NCBI RefSeq assembly: GCF_030265065.1
Contig: NC_080410.1
Span: forward strand, 41,049,398 to 41,113,397
Origin: Corythoichthys intestinalis
Lineage: Eukaryota > Chordata > Actinopteri > Syngnathiformes > Syngnathidae
Direction: 5' to 3'
Length of the DNA: 64,000 nt
Shown here: positions 54,601-62,689 of the stretch, piece after piece
Layout of the letters: each line of letters opens with the position of its first letter
Position numbering within the stretch: position 1 is the first letter of the stretch
Program-made: the position numbers and the translations under genes
Notes under the pieces: model-generated
Seen by the model: the letters and a program-made list of their open reading frames with translations, nothing else
The model's database searches: none
Told to the model about the DNA's origin: nothing

Positions 54601-55960
54601 ATGTAGGACGTTTTGCCAACGACATTTTGGCAGAATGCCGGAACATATTTCCTCCATCCCCTTCACACCTTTTTAACCCCCTGATCCATTTTCATGCCTG
54701 CACAAGTTCCCTAGGTGAATTCTGTTATGAGGTAGTAGTGGTCACTACACAGGTCCCCATCAGAATTCACCCACACAGGACGCGTAACCCGATTTAACGG
54801 AACGGTCCCGCGGCCACAACAGCGTCATCTCTCAGTTCAATACTTTAGTTATGTGTAAATAAATTGTTACTTTGCTATCAAAAGCTCTATATGTCTTGTT
54901 GTTTGTGATTTTGTAGAAGGAAAACATTATTCAGATGTTTGGGATGTCACAAAAGCAAAAAATAGCTGTGTTAAAGTCATATGTTTGAAATGCATGCTTT
55001 TACAAAAAGCTCAATTTCTCTGTTTTTTCATCAGAAATTGGAAAATTGCTCGAACTAAGCTATTTTCTAATGTTGATTTCTAAAGAATGGAAAAAGATAT
55101 GCACAAACTTTTATTTTCCTGCTGAAAGAAGAGAGTCTGATCTTTCTTTTGGTGGGTTCCGTGTTTATATAGCAATAGAACAGAATTTTCTGTGGGCCTT
55201 GCAAAATCAGTCAAAATCCAGTAAAACGGCCGGGAGCGAAGGGGGTTGCTCCGGTGAAAATGGCTGGGAGTGAATGAGTTAAGTAATGGCAGTATTGGTC
55301 AAATTAACTGGAGCTTTTAATGTTTTTTCATCGGTGCCAACTGGAATGGCAACTTGGGTGGCAATTTTGTTTTTCAGTTGGCAGTTGCCACTCCATGCCA
55401 CCCAAGTACTGTAGATCTGCCCTTGTGTATGACCCCATGAATGTGTCTTCTGTTTATCCGACAGGCCGTGTGTACAGACGGATCCCTCTTCAACCATCTT
55501 GAGACCATCTGGAGGTTCGAGCCTGGACCTAAAGACGCATCGCACTCCTGCAAAGTGCATTTTCACGTAGGTTTATTTGCATACTTGGAATTTTCTTTAC
55601 TGAGTGCTTTTGTCAATACGTGCCTGAAAAAAGGGGTTTCCATTGTCACTCTAAACCTAGTGGCGAGTCGTCGCCGGCCTCGGACAGCTAAAAATAGCTT
55701 TAGGTTATCGTCCAGGAAGTGGTCGCATTTCAGTCAAGTGGCATTGTGGGTTAAAAAAATAAACCTGTTGACACCGTTAAAGCGCTCGTCCTCCGTTCAC
55801 CCCGCAGGTGTCCTTTGAGTTCAAGTCGCTGCTTCATTCTCGGCTAGCCGGGCTCTTCTTTGACGAGGTGGTCAAGCAGATGGTCAGCGCTTTTGAGTTA
55901 CGGGCGGTCGCGCTGTATGGGCACCCGCGGGAGGCCGCCACGAGGAGACGCTCCACGTGA
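35507..55960 (+). CDS. coq10: COQ10-family coenzyme Q-binding START protein (five coding exons)
   Basis: The joined exons (35507-35610, 37632-37784, 41995-42187, 55465-55566, 55808-55960) total 705 nt and 234 residues, close to human COQ10A/B. COQ10 proteins bind ubiquinone in a START-type fold on the inner mitochondrial membrane and are needed for efficient respiration. Conserved blocks are PYRSFINLA before the mature domain, [54 protein letters not shown] and [10 protein letters not shown]...[10 protein letters not shown]. The N-terminal residues are basic and fit a mitochondrial presequence. The C terminus is unusual: the PRELMLHEV-like end of human COQ10 is replaced by an Arg-rich tail. 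Whether it is the A or B paralogue I cannot settle; KQMVSAFE...LYG is nearer B. Confidence 0.93.
36628..36691. repeat. TA dinucleotide microsatellite
   Basis: A run of about 24 TA units is followed by a short CA tract, directly next to the palindromic MITE. Confidence 0.95.
36692..36759. mobile_element. Palindromic Tc1-type MITE, second copy
   Basis: TACAGTGGGGAGAACAAG and CTTGTTCTCCCTACTGTA form outer arms as in 2920-2999. The centre of the left arm is deleted. It sits in a TA tract, the expected target. Confidence 0.8.
37632..37784 (+). CDS. coq10: coq10 exon 2
   Basis: It encodes [15 protein letters not shown] through [20 protein letters not shown] to TLG, the end of the presequence and start of the conserved region. 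Acceptor TTCTGTCAG, donor GTAAGT, phase 2 to 2. Confidence 0.92.
37891..38171. repeat. Dispersed repeat family, unit 1
   Basis: GGTCAATCTCGGGTCAACC, GGTGTCAAACGTTTATGC and CGCAGCCCCCCATTTATTGC recur with the same or inverse orientation at 38720-38949, 40046-40386 and 41753-41835. The outer ends at 37916 and 40374 are inverted copies, so these pieces may be the terminal repeats of one larger element. Confidence 0.65.
38172..38715 (+). mobile_element. hAT-like MITE with ATCGATTA-rich ends
   Basis: It starts GGGCTGCAACTAACGATAAT and ends TTAATCGAGTAATTGTCACACC. Internally it carries TTAATCGATTAGTTGTTGCAGCC. It is imperfect at both ends, and I could not fix a target duplication. Confidence 0.55.
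38950..40037 (+). mobile_element. Non-autonomous hAT element with exact target duplication
   Basis: The ends are CAGTGTTGTCAGTATGTAAT and ATCTGTGACAACACTG. The 8-bp GTTGTTGT lies on both sides (38942-38949 and 40038-40045). It is 1088 bp long. At 39690-39845 it holds one terminal repeat of the Kolobok-like family found at 40387. Related copies start at 3360 and 53572. Confidence 0.9.
40046..40386 (-). repeat. Dispersed repeat family, inverted units
   Basis: GTGACGTCATCACTCGAAATTA and CAGCACAAA...AACGATTGACACC are inverse or direct relatives of 37891-38171 and 38720-38949. Confidence 0.6.
40387..41752 (+). mobile_element. TTAA-type (Kolobok- or piggyBac-like) element with long inverted ends
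   Basis: TTAA ends lie at 40387-40390 and 41749-41752. Terminal inverted repeats of about 140 bp contain GTTGATTTCAACAAATTC, CGGAGTGGC and CTAGC in opposite orientation at the two ends. It has interrupted a repeat unit (TATCTTAA / TTAAAAATGATAGCAGCAC), which confirms the TTAA target. The interior has no clear transposase. Confidence 0.75.
41995..42187 (+). CDS. coq10: coq10 exon 3
   Basis: It encodes [26 protein letters not shown] and [15 protein letters not shown] to VR. This is the first half of the START-like ubiquinone pocket. Acceptor TATTTCCAG, donor GTGAGT, phase 2 to 0. Confidence 0.95.
42188..42656. repeat. coq10 intron 3 start, dispersed repeats
   Basis: 42225-42270 holds the GATAGACGTCCAAACCATTTG repeat. 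42330-42640 holds decayed ATCGAT-rich hAT interior, ending GGACCGTTACACCC. Confidence 0.5.
43935..44110 (+). pseudogene. THAP-domain segment in nested element
   Basis: Reads [15 protein letters not shown], then HLKFFILP and KWLKAI: the C2CH zinc-finger start (Cys-x4-Cys), the hydrophobic LKFF and the RxxxW-like block of THAP DNA-binding domains. The frame is interrupted, so it is a relic. Confidence 0.6.
44427..44681 (-). pseudogene. IYNYL-motif transposon protein segment
   Basis: The - strand frame reads [17 protein letters not shown] then [13 protein letters not shown]. The same layout, LPxx...DIYNYLVxxxSAYS, appears in the other THAP element. From memory such segments precede YqaJ-type nuclease domains in multicopy fish and cnidarian proteins; that link is a recollection and not shown here. 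Confidence 0.4.
45170..45400 (+). pseudogene. IYNYL-motif segment in chimeric element copy 1
   Basis: Similar to the longer frame on the - strand at 60780-61139 ([40 protein letters not shown]). Here it is broken. Confidence 0.45.
45448..46396 (+). pseudogene. hAT (GTF2IRD2/Charlie-like) BED-finger segment, split by MITE
   Basis: On removing the MITE 45595-46230 and one target copy, the + strand reads [49 protein letters not shown] and [15 protein letters not shown]. This is the N-terminal zinc-finger region of hAT transposases related to vertebrate GTF2IRD2. A stop follows after about 100 residues. The rest of the transposase is absent. A Charlie-like right terminus (TTTGGACACCCCTG) lies at 46538-46551. 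Confidence 0.75.
45595..46230 (+). mobile_element. hAT MITE, TAGGGCTGTCAAACG family (copy 2)
   Basis: Ends match 12845-13670. Exact 8-bp GATATTAC lies at 45587-45594 and 46231-46238. Copy 2 of the host element has the empty site (GGTAATATCGCG near 60593-60604), which proves the insertion. Confidence 0.95.
46744..46897 (-). pseudogene. THAP first exon in chimeric element copy 1
   Basis: The - strand reads [20 protein letters not shown] and on, the classic THAP start (Met, then Cys-x4-Cys), and ends at a consensus GTAAG donor. The Phe/Pro block is degenerate. The opposite-strand frame is a shadow. Confidence 0.6.
47687..48016. other. coq10 intron 3, probable hAT left part
   Basis: GGTATGACAACCTTAAGCC and CAGTTATCACGGTATT may be the left side of an element whose other side is near 50960-51060 (TTTCATACCACAGTATACC). 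Termini were not resolved. Confidence 0.4.
48017..50435 (+). mobile_element. hAT element, same family as 11001-11894, with nested TTAA element
   Basis: The ends are CAGTGTTGTTAATCTTAC and GTTATTAACAACACTG, with exact 8-bp ATTAGAAC at 48009-48016 and 50436-50443. Its own length is about 0.9 kb after removing 48244-49755. Confidence 0.92.
48244..49755 (+). mobile_element. TTAA-flanked non-autonomous element (piggyBac-like), copy 2
   Basis: TTAA lies at 48244-48247 and 49752-49755. The homologous uninterrupted site in the inverted hAT copy near 12586-12595 reads CACTTAACTAGACAC in the element's direction. It is nearly colinear with copy 1 (32211-33734), including the internal tandem duplication. 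Confidence 0.9.
50444..51780. other. coq10 intron 3, decayed transposon sequence
   Basis: An open frame at 50655-50924 and its - strand shadow have no recognisable product. 51145-51235 carries CCCAAAAACGTAGAAATACG and AGACGTATTTATACGTCTTT, possibly a piggyBac-like left end whose partner is at 55281. 51590-51660 carries a hAT-like GCATGTGCCGGTTACCG end. Confidence 0.35.
51781..52955 (+). mobile_element. Non-autonomous hAT with exact target duplication
   Basis: The ends are TAGGGCTGCAGCTATCGAAT and CTCGTTTCAGCTCTA, with exact 8-bp GACGCTAT at 51773-51780 and 52956-52963. Subterminal ATCGAGTAATCG and ACTCGAGTTACTCGAG repeats are typical of the family. Length is 1175 bp. A TTATTAGCGC repeat (three units) lies near 52525-52575. 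Confidence 0.92.
52956..53571. other. coq10 intron 3, no supported gene
   Basis: It probably continues the element interrupted at 51781. Short open frames at 53027-53450 on both strands have no recognisable product. Confidence 0.35.
53572..54345 (+). mobile_element. hAT copy with BED zinc-finger exon, right end lost
   Basis: The left end CAGTGTTGTCAGTAACGCG matches 38950 and 3360. The + strand at about 53932-54082 reads [22 protein letters not shown] and FKHHLELQH, the C-x2-C...H-x4-H pattern of a BED finger, then a possible donor GTAACA. The right terminus is not present; a Kolobok-like end follows at 54353. Confidence 0.7.
54353..54605. mobile_element. Kolobok-like terminal repeats in fold-back
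   Basis: TTAAAGGGAAAGTTCAGAAT starts one terminal repeat as at 40387. From about 54508 the inverse repeat (GAAATCAACTCC...CCCGCTAACTCG) follows, so nearly the whole interior is missing. Confidence 0.7.
54606..54894. repeat. Dispersed repeat with GCCGGAACATATTTCCTCC
   Basis: 54637-54710 matches 40995-41060 and, inverted, 15670-15733. The rest is not recognised. Confidence 0.5.
54895..55281 (+). mobile_element. piggyBac-like right-end fragment
   Basis: It ends GGCTGGGAGTGAATGAGTTAA with TTAA at 55278-55281 and a subterminal CGGGAGCGAAGGGGGTTGC. The left part is not contiguous. Confidence 0.45.
55465..55566 (+). CDS. coq10: coq10 exon 4
   Basis: It encodes [18 protein letters not shown] through SCKVHFH, a near-invariant COQ10 block. 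Acceptor TATCCGACAG, donor GTAGGT, phase 0 to 0. Confidence 0.96.
55808..55960 (+). CDS. coq10: coq10 exon 5 and stop
   Basis: It encodes [38 protein letters not shown] and a divergent tail ending RRRST, then TGA at 55958-55960. The acceptor is ACCCCGCAG. Confidence 0.95.
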   Translation: MSFEFKSLLHSRLAGLFFDEVVKQMVSAFELRAVALYGHPREAATRRRST

Positions 55961-56085
55961 GAAGATGTTCAAAGATCTGCTTTCACATAGGTTATTTATT
56001 TGTCACATCTAATTTATTTGGACTTGTTTGTACACAAATGTTTTCTGATCATTTACATTTTTTAGTGACAAGTTTTTTTTGCCCA

Positions 56086-56091
56086 ATTAAA
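56086..56091 (+). terminator. Possible coq10 polyadenylation signal
   Basis: ATTAAA lies 126 bp after the stop and is followed by T-rich sequence. Confidence 0.4.
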
Positions 56092-56159
56092 GATATATTT
56101 TTTAAGATTTCTATTGCCTCTTTTTTCATACTATATGCTGGCATCCAACCCTGCTAGTG

Positions 56160-57143
56160 AGTGATGGATTCCTTAGTTTACTGCTGTCAATGGCAGTCAA
56201 TGAGTTGTTGTCAAGATACAGACAAACGAGCCAATATTTTTTGTTTAATGATTACGAGAGGTCCAACAATTATTTGATTAGCAAGTTAATCGACAGCTAT
56301 TTTGATAATTAATGCTTAGGACCTTCTACACCTTAAACTTAAACTAGCATCGAACTTAAACAGTTGTATGCTATTCCTCTAATACCATAATGATGAATCT
56401 TCTCCAGTAAAATATTAAAAGGATCCTCTATTTTTAAGACAAGTAATTCTTAATACATAAATGTTAGTATGAGCTATAATAATTTGATATTAAAACCCCT
56501 CTTAATGTTTTTGTTTTAATAAAGTTTGCAAAATTATTTTAAGTGATAGGTCGCCATTCTTGTCACGTCGCAGGGCGTGACGTCACTGGTCCCGTTGGCG
56601 AAATTCCAGCGCGTCACTAGTTAGCTTTCCCAACATGTCGTCAGTTCTACCCTTCCTATTTGAACCAGATCTGAAAAGTGAAGCGCAGGACAGCACTGTC
56701 GGTCGTTCACAAGACGAGCTTCAGGGAAAAATGCGTGCAGCAAATACCTGATAGGACAAAACTGATGATGCGAGAGGGACTAGTCCTGTTGGGAACTCTG
56801 GTAGGGAGCGAGAGTGCATGCTGTTGGGATTCGGGAACTCCGGTCATATTAGCAGTTATTCAAGGTAAGCATATTGCATTTTCAAACGTTTTCCCAATAT
56901 AATTATGTAGCTTGTTAGCATCCAGAGATGTCGTGTGCTTTACATACAGTACAGGCCAAAGAGCACACCTTGTGTAATCCAGGTCTTGTACATTGTAACG
57001 CGTGGTAGCTAGGATACGTGTATAAAAGTACCAGAAAGGGGAGAAGCTTCCACTTATGCACATTTATTCACAAAAAAATATTTCCACCTTGACCACTCTT
57101 CACTTGGGAGCTCAGCAGTACGCAAACACGCGTTCCTTGACGA
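56160..57143. other. Intergenic, transposon remnants
   Basis: 56480-56540 shares TTGATATTAAAACCCCTC...TTTAATAAAGTTTG with the interior of the MITE at 45595. A + frame from 56635 starts MSSVLPFLFEPDLKSEAQ and ends after about 40 codons; it resembles the starts of some multicopy fish transposon-linked proteins, but I cannot name it. Confidence 0.35.
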
Positions 57144-57151
57144 ACTCCAAT

Positions 57152-59186
57152 CAGTGACTTGCGGTCAGGTGAGGCAGAGCCTCACCTGTCATCAAGACAA
57201 AAAAATATTTATAGCATCAAATTTATATTAATTGTTCATTGCTCTGTATGTATGACTCATTTCAAACATTTTTTATAGTCAAAATCGCTGAATTTGCCCA
57301 TTTCCTGTTCAAATAAAGAAATGAAACGAGAGGTGTGGCAGCAATGAGTAAAGCCTCACCTCTGATTGCGCAATCCACAACAAACTGGGTTGATACATGG
57401 AATTGGAGCGTGCTGGTTGCCGTACATCTGCATGTTGCCATTATAATGTTTCCAGATACGTTTATTTGACCTGATTTTCCACAGTCTGGCTAATGTCTTT
57501 ATCCCTTAAAGTTTAATGTTTGTTAGCGACATATTTAGTTTTGCTGATGGGAAATAAACCCGCAGTGAAAAGGCACAGGTTGCGGCAGATAGTACTCTGC
57601 CGCACTGCAAGGGGGCGTACGTGAAACTGGACTTTCCATTAAAAGTGGACGCGGTTAACACAACACCGGAGCTAAAAGGTTTGCTTCAAACTACGAGACA
57701 AGATAACTTGCGCTTTTCAAACGGACTGGTACACCTGAAAAGACTGGCTATGTGGCTGTCCTTCGAAAAATCGCCTTTGCTGCTTTCCCTGCCTTTTCTT
57801 CTCAACTTGTGCCAATGTCTGGACTAACACGAGATATTGTGACATTAAAAAACTACTGTACCACGAAGCCTCAGCAAACATGAGAGCTCGACCACTCACA
57901 TTCAAAGCCTGATTGCTTTAAAAACTTTTGGAAGCTCAAGGATCGATTTGGCTTTGACGAACAGCGAAAGCTCACCGGTAGCATCCTCAATGCTAAGCTA
58001 AAGAGAGTTTGAAAGACCTCATTAATGCAACCTGCATCCTAGCTAAACAGGAGTTAACATTTCGTGGTAACGATGAGCGTGTAAACTCTTCTAAACGTGG
58101 CATATATGTAGAACGATTACATGGTTTTGCTGAGAAAGATGAAAGGTTAGCTAGACATTTGGACACATCCACTGTGTTTTCTGGCTTGTCAAATAGAACA
58201 CAGAACGATCTAATTGAAGCAATCCTCTCCATTGAGGCGGAGAGATTTTTTTAATGTAAAGGAAAATAAGGAGGACTTTTACAAAAAGGGCGTAGGTTTG
58301 CATAGGGACGGTAGGGACATAACACTACCAACTTTTCAGGATGCTAAAATTGTCCCCACCAACGTTTAAGCAACCTTACCTTTTTTGCATGATATAATGT
58401 TCAGTTACATAGAGAATTTAGATCTTTCAATAGTTCCATATGTTGTAAGGATAGAATTGACCCTACCATTATTAAGTGAAATATTTTCATTATGTTTATG
58501 TTTGCTAATAAAAACCAAACATTTATTCAGGAAGTTTTCAAAATGTTTCTTTAGTATGTTTTGAAAACAAAGGTTTGAATCGAACAGTGTATCATCTGAA
58601 CCAATGCATGTAAAAGTTATTATCAGTAGATAAGTATTTATTTTGCATTGATCATTTTGCCTTTTAATTAATTAGGTTCATATACATGAGAAATGTGGCC
58701 CTTTGCCCCCTCCATCCAATCTGTTTGGTCTTATTAATGTCCCGTCCCCAGCAAAAAGTGTACCTACATGCAGGTTATGCTGTTATACCATCCCTACGAA
58801 TGTTGAGACCACTTTTTGTTTAGCAATCTGTAATAAATTGATTAAAGTATCAGAATTACAAGTTTTAAAAACAACTGAATATTTCACTAAAGGTCAGAAT
58901 TGAATTCTGTGGTTTTGTACACCACTCTTTACTCTCATTTATGTTGCATGAATTATAGAATTGCGACGGCCAACACATTGAGGGTGTAGAGCAAATGCAT
59001 GTTATTTTCTTACTTTTACGTATCGATAATATGTACCGTGTGTGCGTGTTTTGTGAAGAATGCTGATGAGATATGAAATAACCAGTAGCCAATTGAATAA
59101 GCTACCCTTTTTGGTTTATATATTTGGAAATCTAACACTAAAGGAGTCAGTGCCTCACCAACCATGAACCTCACCGCACGTCACTG
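57152..59186 (+). mobile_element. hAT relic with ZMYM1-like transposase segment
   Basis: The ends CAGTGACTTGCGGTCAGGTG and, inverted, CAGTGACGTGCGGTGAGG lie next to CCTCACC-rich subtermini. The + frame 58009-58254 reads LINATCILAKQELTFRGND, YVERLHGFAEKDERLARHL and GLSNRTQNDLIEAI, typical of TTF/ZMYM1-like hAT proteins. Upstream frames such as 57621-57827 may be other remnants. Flanks (ACTCCAAT, CTTCAATC) only partly agree. The GGGCGTAGGTTTGCATAGGG end family is nested at 58287-58375. Confidence 0.75.
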
Positions 59187-59700
59187 CTTCAATCAAAGAA
59201 AACTGTTTGAATGAAAAATAAAGTTTTCAAATGCGAATTTCTGAGTCTCAAATATTTTTTCACATTCAAACCTTTTTTTCTACTATTGAGTATTTTTAAA
59301 ATTTTCGATTGAAGTGATTTTCTTTTGAAAATATATATATTTTTTGTTTGAAACGACTTAATTTTTGATTAAATAATAAAGACACAAATGTCCTAGCCAA
59401 AATGTGGTCCAAACGCAAAATGACTTGACTTCAATCAAAAATAGTGTTTCAATAAAAAAAAAAACTTAAATCAAAAAAAAAAAAATTCAAAGAAAAATAG
59501 TTTTCAAATATATTTTTTGAGTTTCAAATTTATTTTTGCATTCAAACATTTTTTTTTGATTGAAGAGACGTTTTCTTCGATTGAAAATATATATTTTGAT
59601 TGAAGCAACTTTTTATTTGATTGAAGCAACTTTTTTTTGATTGAATAATAAAGACACAAATCTACATCCATAAAGTCCAAGACGTCCTCATTCTTCACGG
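59187..59700. repeat. AT-rich repeated segment
   Basis: TTGATT(G/A)AA...AATAATAAAGACACAAAT occurs twice (about 59370-59390 and 59640-59660), with surrounding TTTGATTGAAGCAACTTTT units in both orientations. No gene. Confidence 0.6.
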
Positions 59701-60079
59701 AAAAAAGATGCATGTAGCGTCGTTTATTTCCTACTTTCTGCACTCTCTTTTGAACTTTTTTTCTCCATTCGCTCTTCTTCACTCTCCGATGATGTAGTCG
59801 CCATTGTTGATATCTGGTTGTTATGAGAGGAGAAAGCGGCTACCTGATAGGCTCATGTGACCAAAATCACACCACTCCCGACCTAATGGCACTACGCCCA
59901 CACCAAAGATCAATGCGCCTCAACGCAAACTACTCCCGGGGTTTCACCACCGAGATCAAAAAATTGGCACGTTTTCAGAGGGTGAACTCCACGGATTCTT
60001 ACTTAGTTTGGATGTCGGTGGTTCGCCCAGGGCGCGAAAGTAGCCAGGACCGCCACTGACCACAGATAACGTAGTAGTC

Positions 60080-61172
60080 ATTTTATATCTGGTAAGATGC
60101 ATTTAATATATATTTAGAGGGTTTTGGGCTGACAACCACAATTAAGATCATTGCAAGGCTAATCGCCGACAACATACAGTTTCAAATTCAAGATGCTTAT
60201 TTCTTCCACCATCATTACATTTTGAATAATATTTAGCTGGTACCAAGTGAAAGAAGCTGGCCTCGTCTACGGATCATCAGTTAAACAGGTGTGTCCAAAC
60301 CTTTTGCAAAGGGGGCCAGATTTGGTGTGGTAAAAATGCAGGGGGCTACCTTGGCTGATTTACATAGAACATTATATTTAAACAAATTTTAGCAAGCCCT
60401 TCTGTGCGTCACATTTGCTTTATTATTTTTTTAATTCATAATTTCAACAGTCTCGTCTTTGTGGCGTTCTCTTTCGACACTCGGGCTCTTGCGAAATACT
60501 GCTGCTGTGAAATGAAACTAGCTTCAAGTTGCTATAATTTCTCGCTGCGTACCTTCCCTGTAATGTTGTCGTACATGTCAGCGTGTCTTGTTTGGTAATA
60601 TCGCGTCACATCGAACTCTTTGAAAACAGCGACTGTCTCTTTGCAAATGAGGCAGACACAGTTGTTGCGTGTTTTATTGAAGAAATAGTCCAATATCCAC
60701 CTATCCTTGAAGCGTCGGCCATCGCAGTCAACTTTTTTTTAATTGATTGTCGCCATTTTAGAAAATTGGAGGTAAAGGGTCACACGGGGTAGGTAATGTT
60801 GCTTAGAGTGCTGCTCTTCAAGTTTTTCAAACTTTCGTGAGAATAGGCTGATTTTGTGTGGACAAGATAGTTGTAGATATCAGGGTAGCAGATGTCAGGC
60901 AGAGAGGGCGAAGACAGCGGGTCGAAAAATATCGATTTAGGTATCAAATATGGATCTGGCGAATGGATCGACAGAAGCTTTTCCACATCATGCCTTTTAT
61001 GCAACACATCCAATGAGTTTACAGCATCTGAAAGCACCGGGGCTTCCATGAATTGCACTATAAATTGCACGACAAATTGAAACCATTGAGAATACGGATA
61101 AACAATGACGGACAATATGGCGGCCGGATACAGCGACACGTCATTCTGTGATGTTGGTGAGTAGGGTCTATA
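60080..61172 (-). mobile_element. THAP/BED chimeric element, copy 2 (inverted)
   Basis: This is the reverse complement of the internal and left parts of 42883-47045. In the element's direction it starts TATAGACCCTACTCACC and carries the IYNYL segment (60780-61139, open 119 codons) and the BED-finger segment (about 60445-60770). It lacks both nested insertions of copy 1. The homology stops near 60080, so the THAP exon and right terminus are missing or replaced. Confidence 0.85.
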
Positions 61173-61385
61173 AGCACTTGTTGAACACGCTACACATTTG
61201 GAAAGATACCAATTATGTCATCACTGCGAGCCCACAAACCATGGCGCCAACTAACGGTCAAAATATGGACTAAATATTATAAAATATTGCCATTGATTTA
61301 ACATTTTATGTGTTTCTAACAACATATTTTAGTACAAGAGAACAATTGTGGTTTATTAGAGCCTACATGTATTTAAATCAGAGGA

Positions 61386-61640
61386 TCACTTTAAGGTCAA
61401 TGGTGTCAAAAGCCTTGGATAAGTCCAGAAATATGCTCCACACTTGCCCTCCTCAAAGGCATCATTCATTTTTTCAACAAAATCCAGAATTGCCATGCAT
61501 GTTGAATTCTTCCTGAAGCCATTTTGTGAACTGGTTAGAATGTGAAATTTGTCTAGGTATTCGCTTAGTCTATTGTGCACTACTCTTTCTAGTACCTTAG
61601 AGAGAGTTGGTAGATATGTGCTAATGTAAAGCGCTTCGGG
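61386..61640 (-). pseudogene. LINE reverse transcriptase fragment
   Basis: Reads PTLSKVLERVVHNRLSEYL, SSQNGFRKNSTCMAILDFVE and then, one frame over, SIFLDLSKAFDTIDLK. That is the fingers region and motif A (FLDLSKAFDT) of a non-LTR reverse transcriptase of the CR1/L2/jockey type. Only about 85 codons remain and a frameshift separates the parts. Confidence 0.85.
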
Positions 61641-61778
61641 CATCGTAAGAATGTAGATAAATGTGTTATATACGTACTCTCCAAAGAACTTTTTTTCCCC
61701 CCTTCTTTCATGTCCTTTTTAGGAGATTCATAGAAAATAATTTACACAATTACAACTTTCCGATGTTTCCGCAGCATA

Positions 61779-61784
61779 TTTAAT
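61779..61784 (-). terminator. Possible polyadenylation signal of the MYLK-like gene
   Basis: TTTAAT on + reads ATTAAA on -, 30 bp after the stop codon. It is close, so a more distal signal is equally possible. Confidence 0.3.
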
Positions 61785-61813
61785 CGGCATCACATGAACG
61801 TAAGAAAATAACT

Positions 61814-62025
61814 TTAGCTTGAATTTTGGATGAGGAGCGATGCCGAGCAGGCTGTCTCTCCGTGGTCGTTCGTGGCTTTGCAGGTGTAAACGTCAGCGTG
61901 GTGTGGGCAAACTTCGGAAATGATTAGCGTGCAACGGCCATCTTCCTCATATTCGATCCGGACGGCTTCCGACTCCTCCACAGGCACCTGTCCGCGTAGC
62001 CACACCACATCTGGGTCTGGGTACC
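61814..62025 (-). CDS. MYLK-like terminal exon
   Basis: It encodes YPDPDVVWLRGQVP to QNSS and the stop TAA (61814-61816). The C-terminal two-thirds of the Ig domain. Confidence 0.85.
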
Positions 62026-62279
62026 CTAAATTCAACGAAAGTCAGTGCCACTGACGGTCATAGATTTCCAATTCATTGTGCTCAGTCGCACAACATTTGC
62101 TACAATGTCTTTTGGATACAAAAGAAGTGAATCTTTACCTGTGAGGCAACATTCGAGGTGGGCATCAGCTCCCGCCAAGACCATTTGGTCATGTAGGGTC
62201 TTCGTGAAGCGTGGGGGTCCCCACATCTTGCGCTCCAATGAGAGTAGGGCATCTTCTGTCTCTGGGGTTAGTGGACATT
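61814..62279 (-). CDS. C-terminal Ig domain of a myosin light chain kinase-like gene (last two exons)
   Basis: Two exons on the - strand (62279-62139 and 62025-61814) join in phase 1 across CTCACAG/GTAAAG and AATTTAG/GG. They read ERKMWGPPRFTKTLHD, then GADAHLECCLTG, then YPDPDVVWLRGQVPVEE and CTLIISEVCPHHADVYTCKA to SSLIQ-like end LLIQNSS-stop. This is a whole I-set Ig domain: the two disulphide Cys are in LECC and YTCKA, with the Trp in VVWLRG. It aligns with the telokin domain at the C terminus of smooth-muscle MYLK (YPDPEVVWFKDD, SLIISDVCGDDDAKYTCKA), which tethers the kinase to myosin. The acidic telokin tail is absent. Upstream exons lie beyond 64000. A related titin/SPEG-type protein is less likely. 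Confidence 0.82.
62139..62279 (-). CDS. MYLK-like penultimate exon
   Basis: It encodes CPLTPETEDALLSLERKMWG and PPRFTKTLHDQMVLAG to CCLTG. It has a polypyrimidine-C acceptor ending CCCGACTCAG and donor GTAAAG, 141 nt. Confidence 0.8.
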
Positions 62280-62283
62280 CTGA

Positions 62284-62689
62284 GTCGGGGGCGGGGGTGT
62301 GTGAAACAATGTGTTAGCATGGATACAACTTTAAAGACATAGACAACACCTTGATCATGTGTCATCCCAGCGGTTATAATCAAGTAGTCCTCGGGTTTTG
62401 AACGAGTTCTGTTCCTGCGCTGGGGACGTCACCCAAACTTCCGCATAAATCGGAATTAACCCTTTAAATCTCAAAATAACTATCCAAAAAGGCCAAAAGT
62501 ATTGTATTTTGTTTAATGATGGAGGATACACTGCCCTCTGGTGGCAGCCTTCGGTCTGCCTGGACTGACAGAGTAGCTTACACACTCGTCCGACATGGAT
62601 AAAGGATAGCTGCGCTCTGGTTTGGCCCATCACATCGCTGCTCAGCCTTCAACGCGTACAGACGCACTCCTGAAGCACTCTCTTATCTT
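62284..62689. other. MYLK-like intron, no feature seen
   Basis: A short CCCCCGCCCCCGACTCAG acceptor tract (- strand) lies at the exon edge. The remainder holds no recognisable exon or element. Confidence 0.35.

Noticed and set aside
59823-60059. 78-codon + frame that might replace the missing THAP exon of copy 2
   Set aside because: It lacks the Cys-x-Cys and the Phe-Pro blocks of THAP and does not align with 46744-46897.
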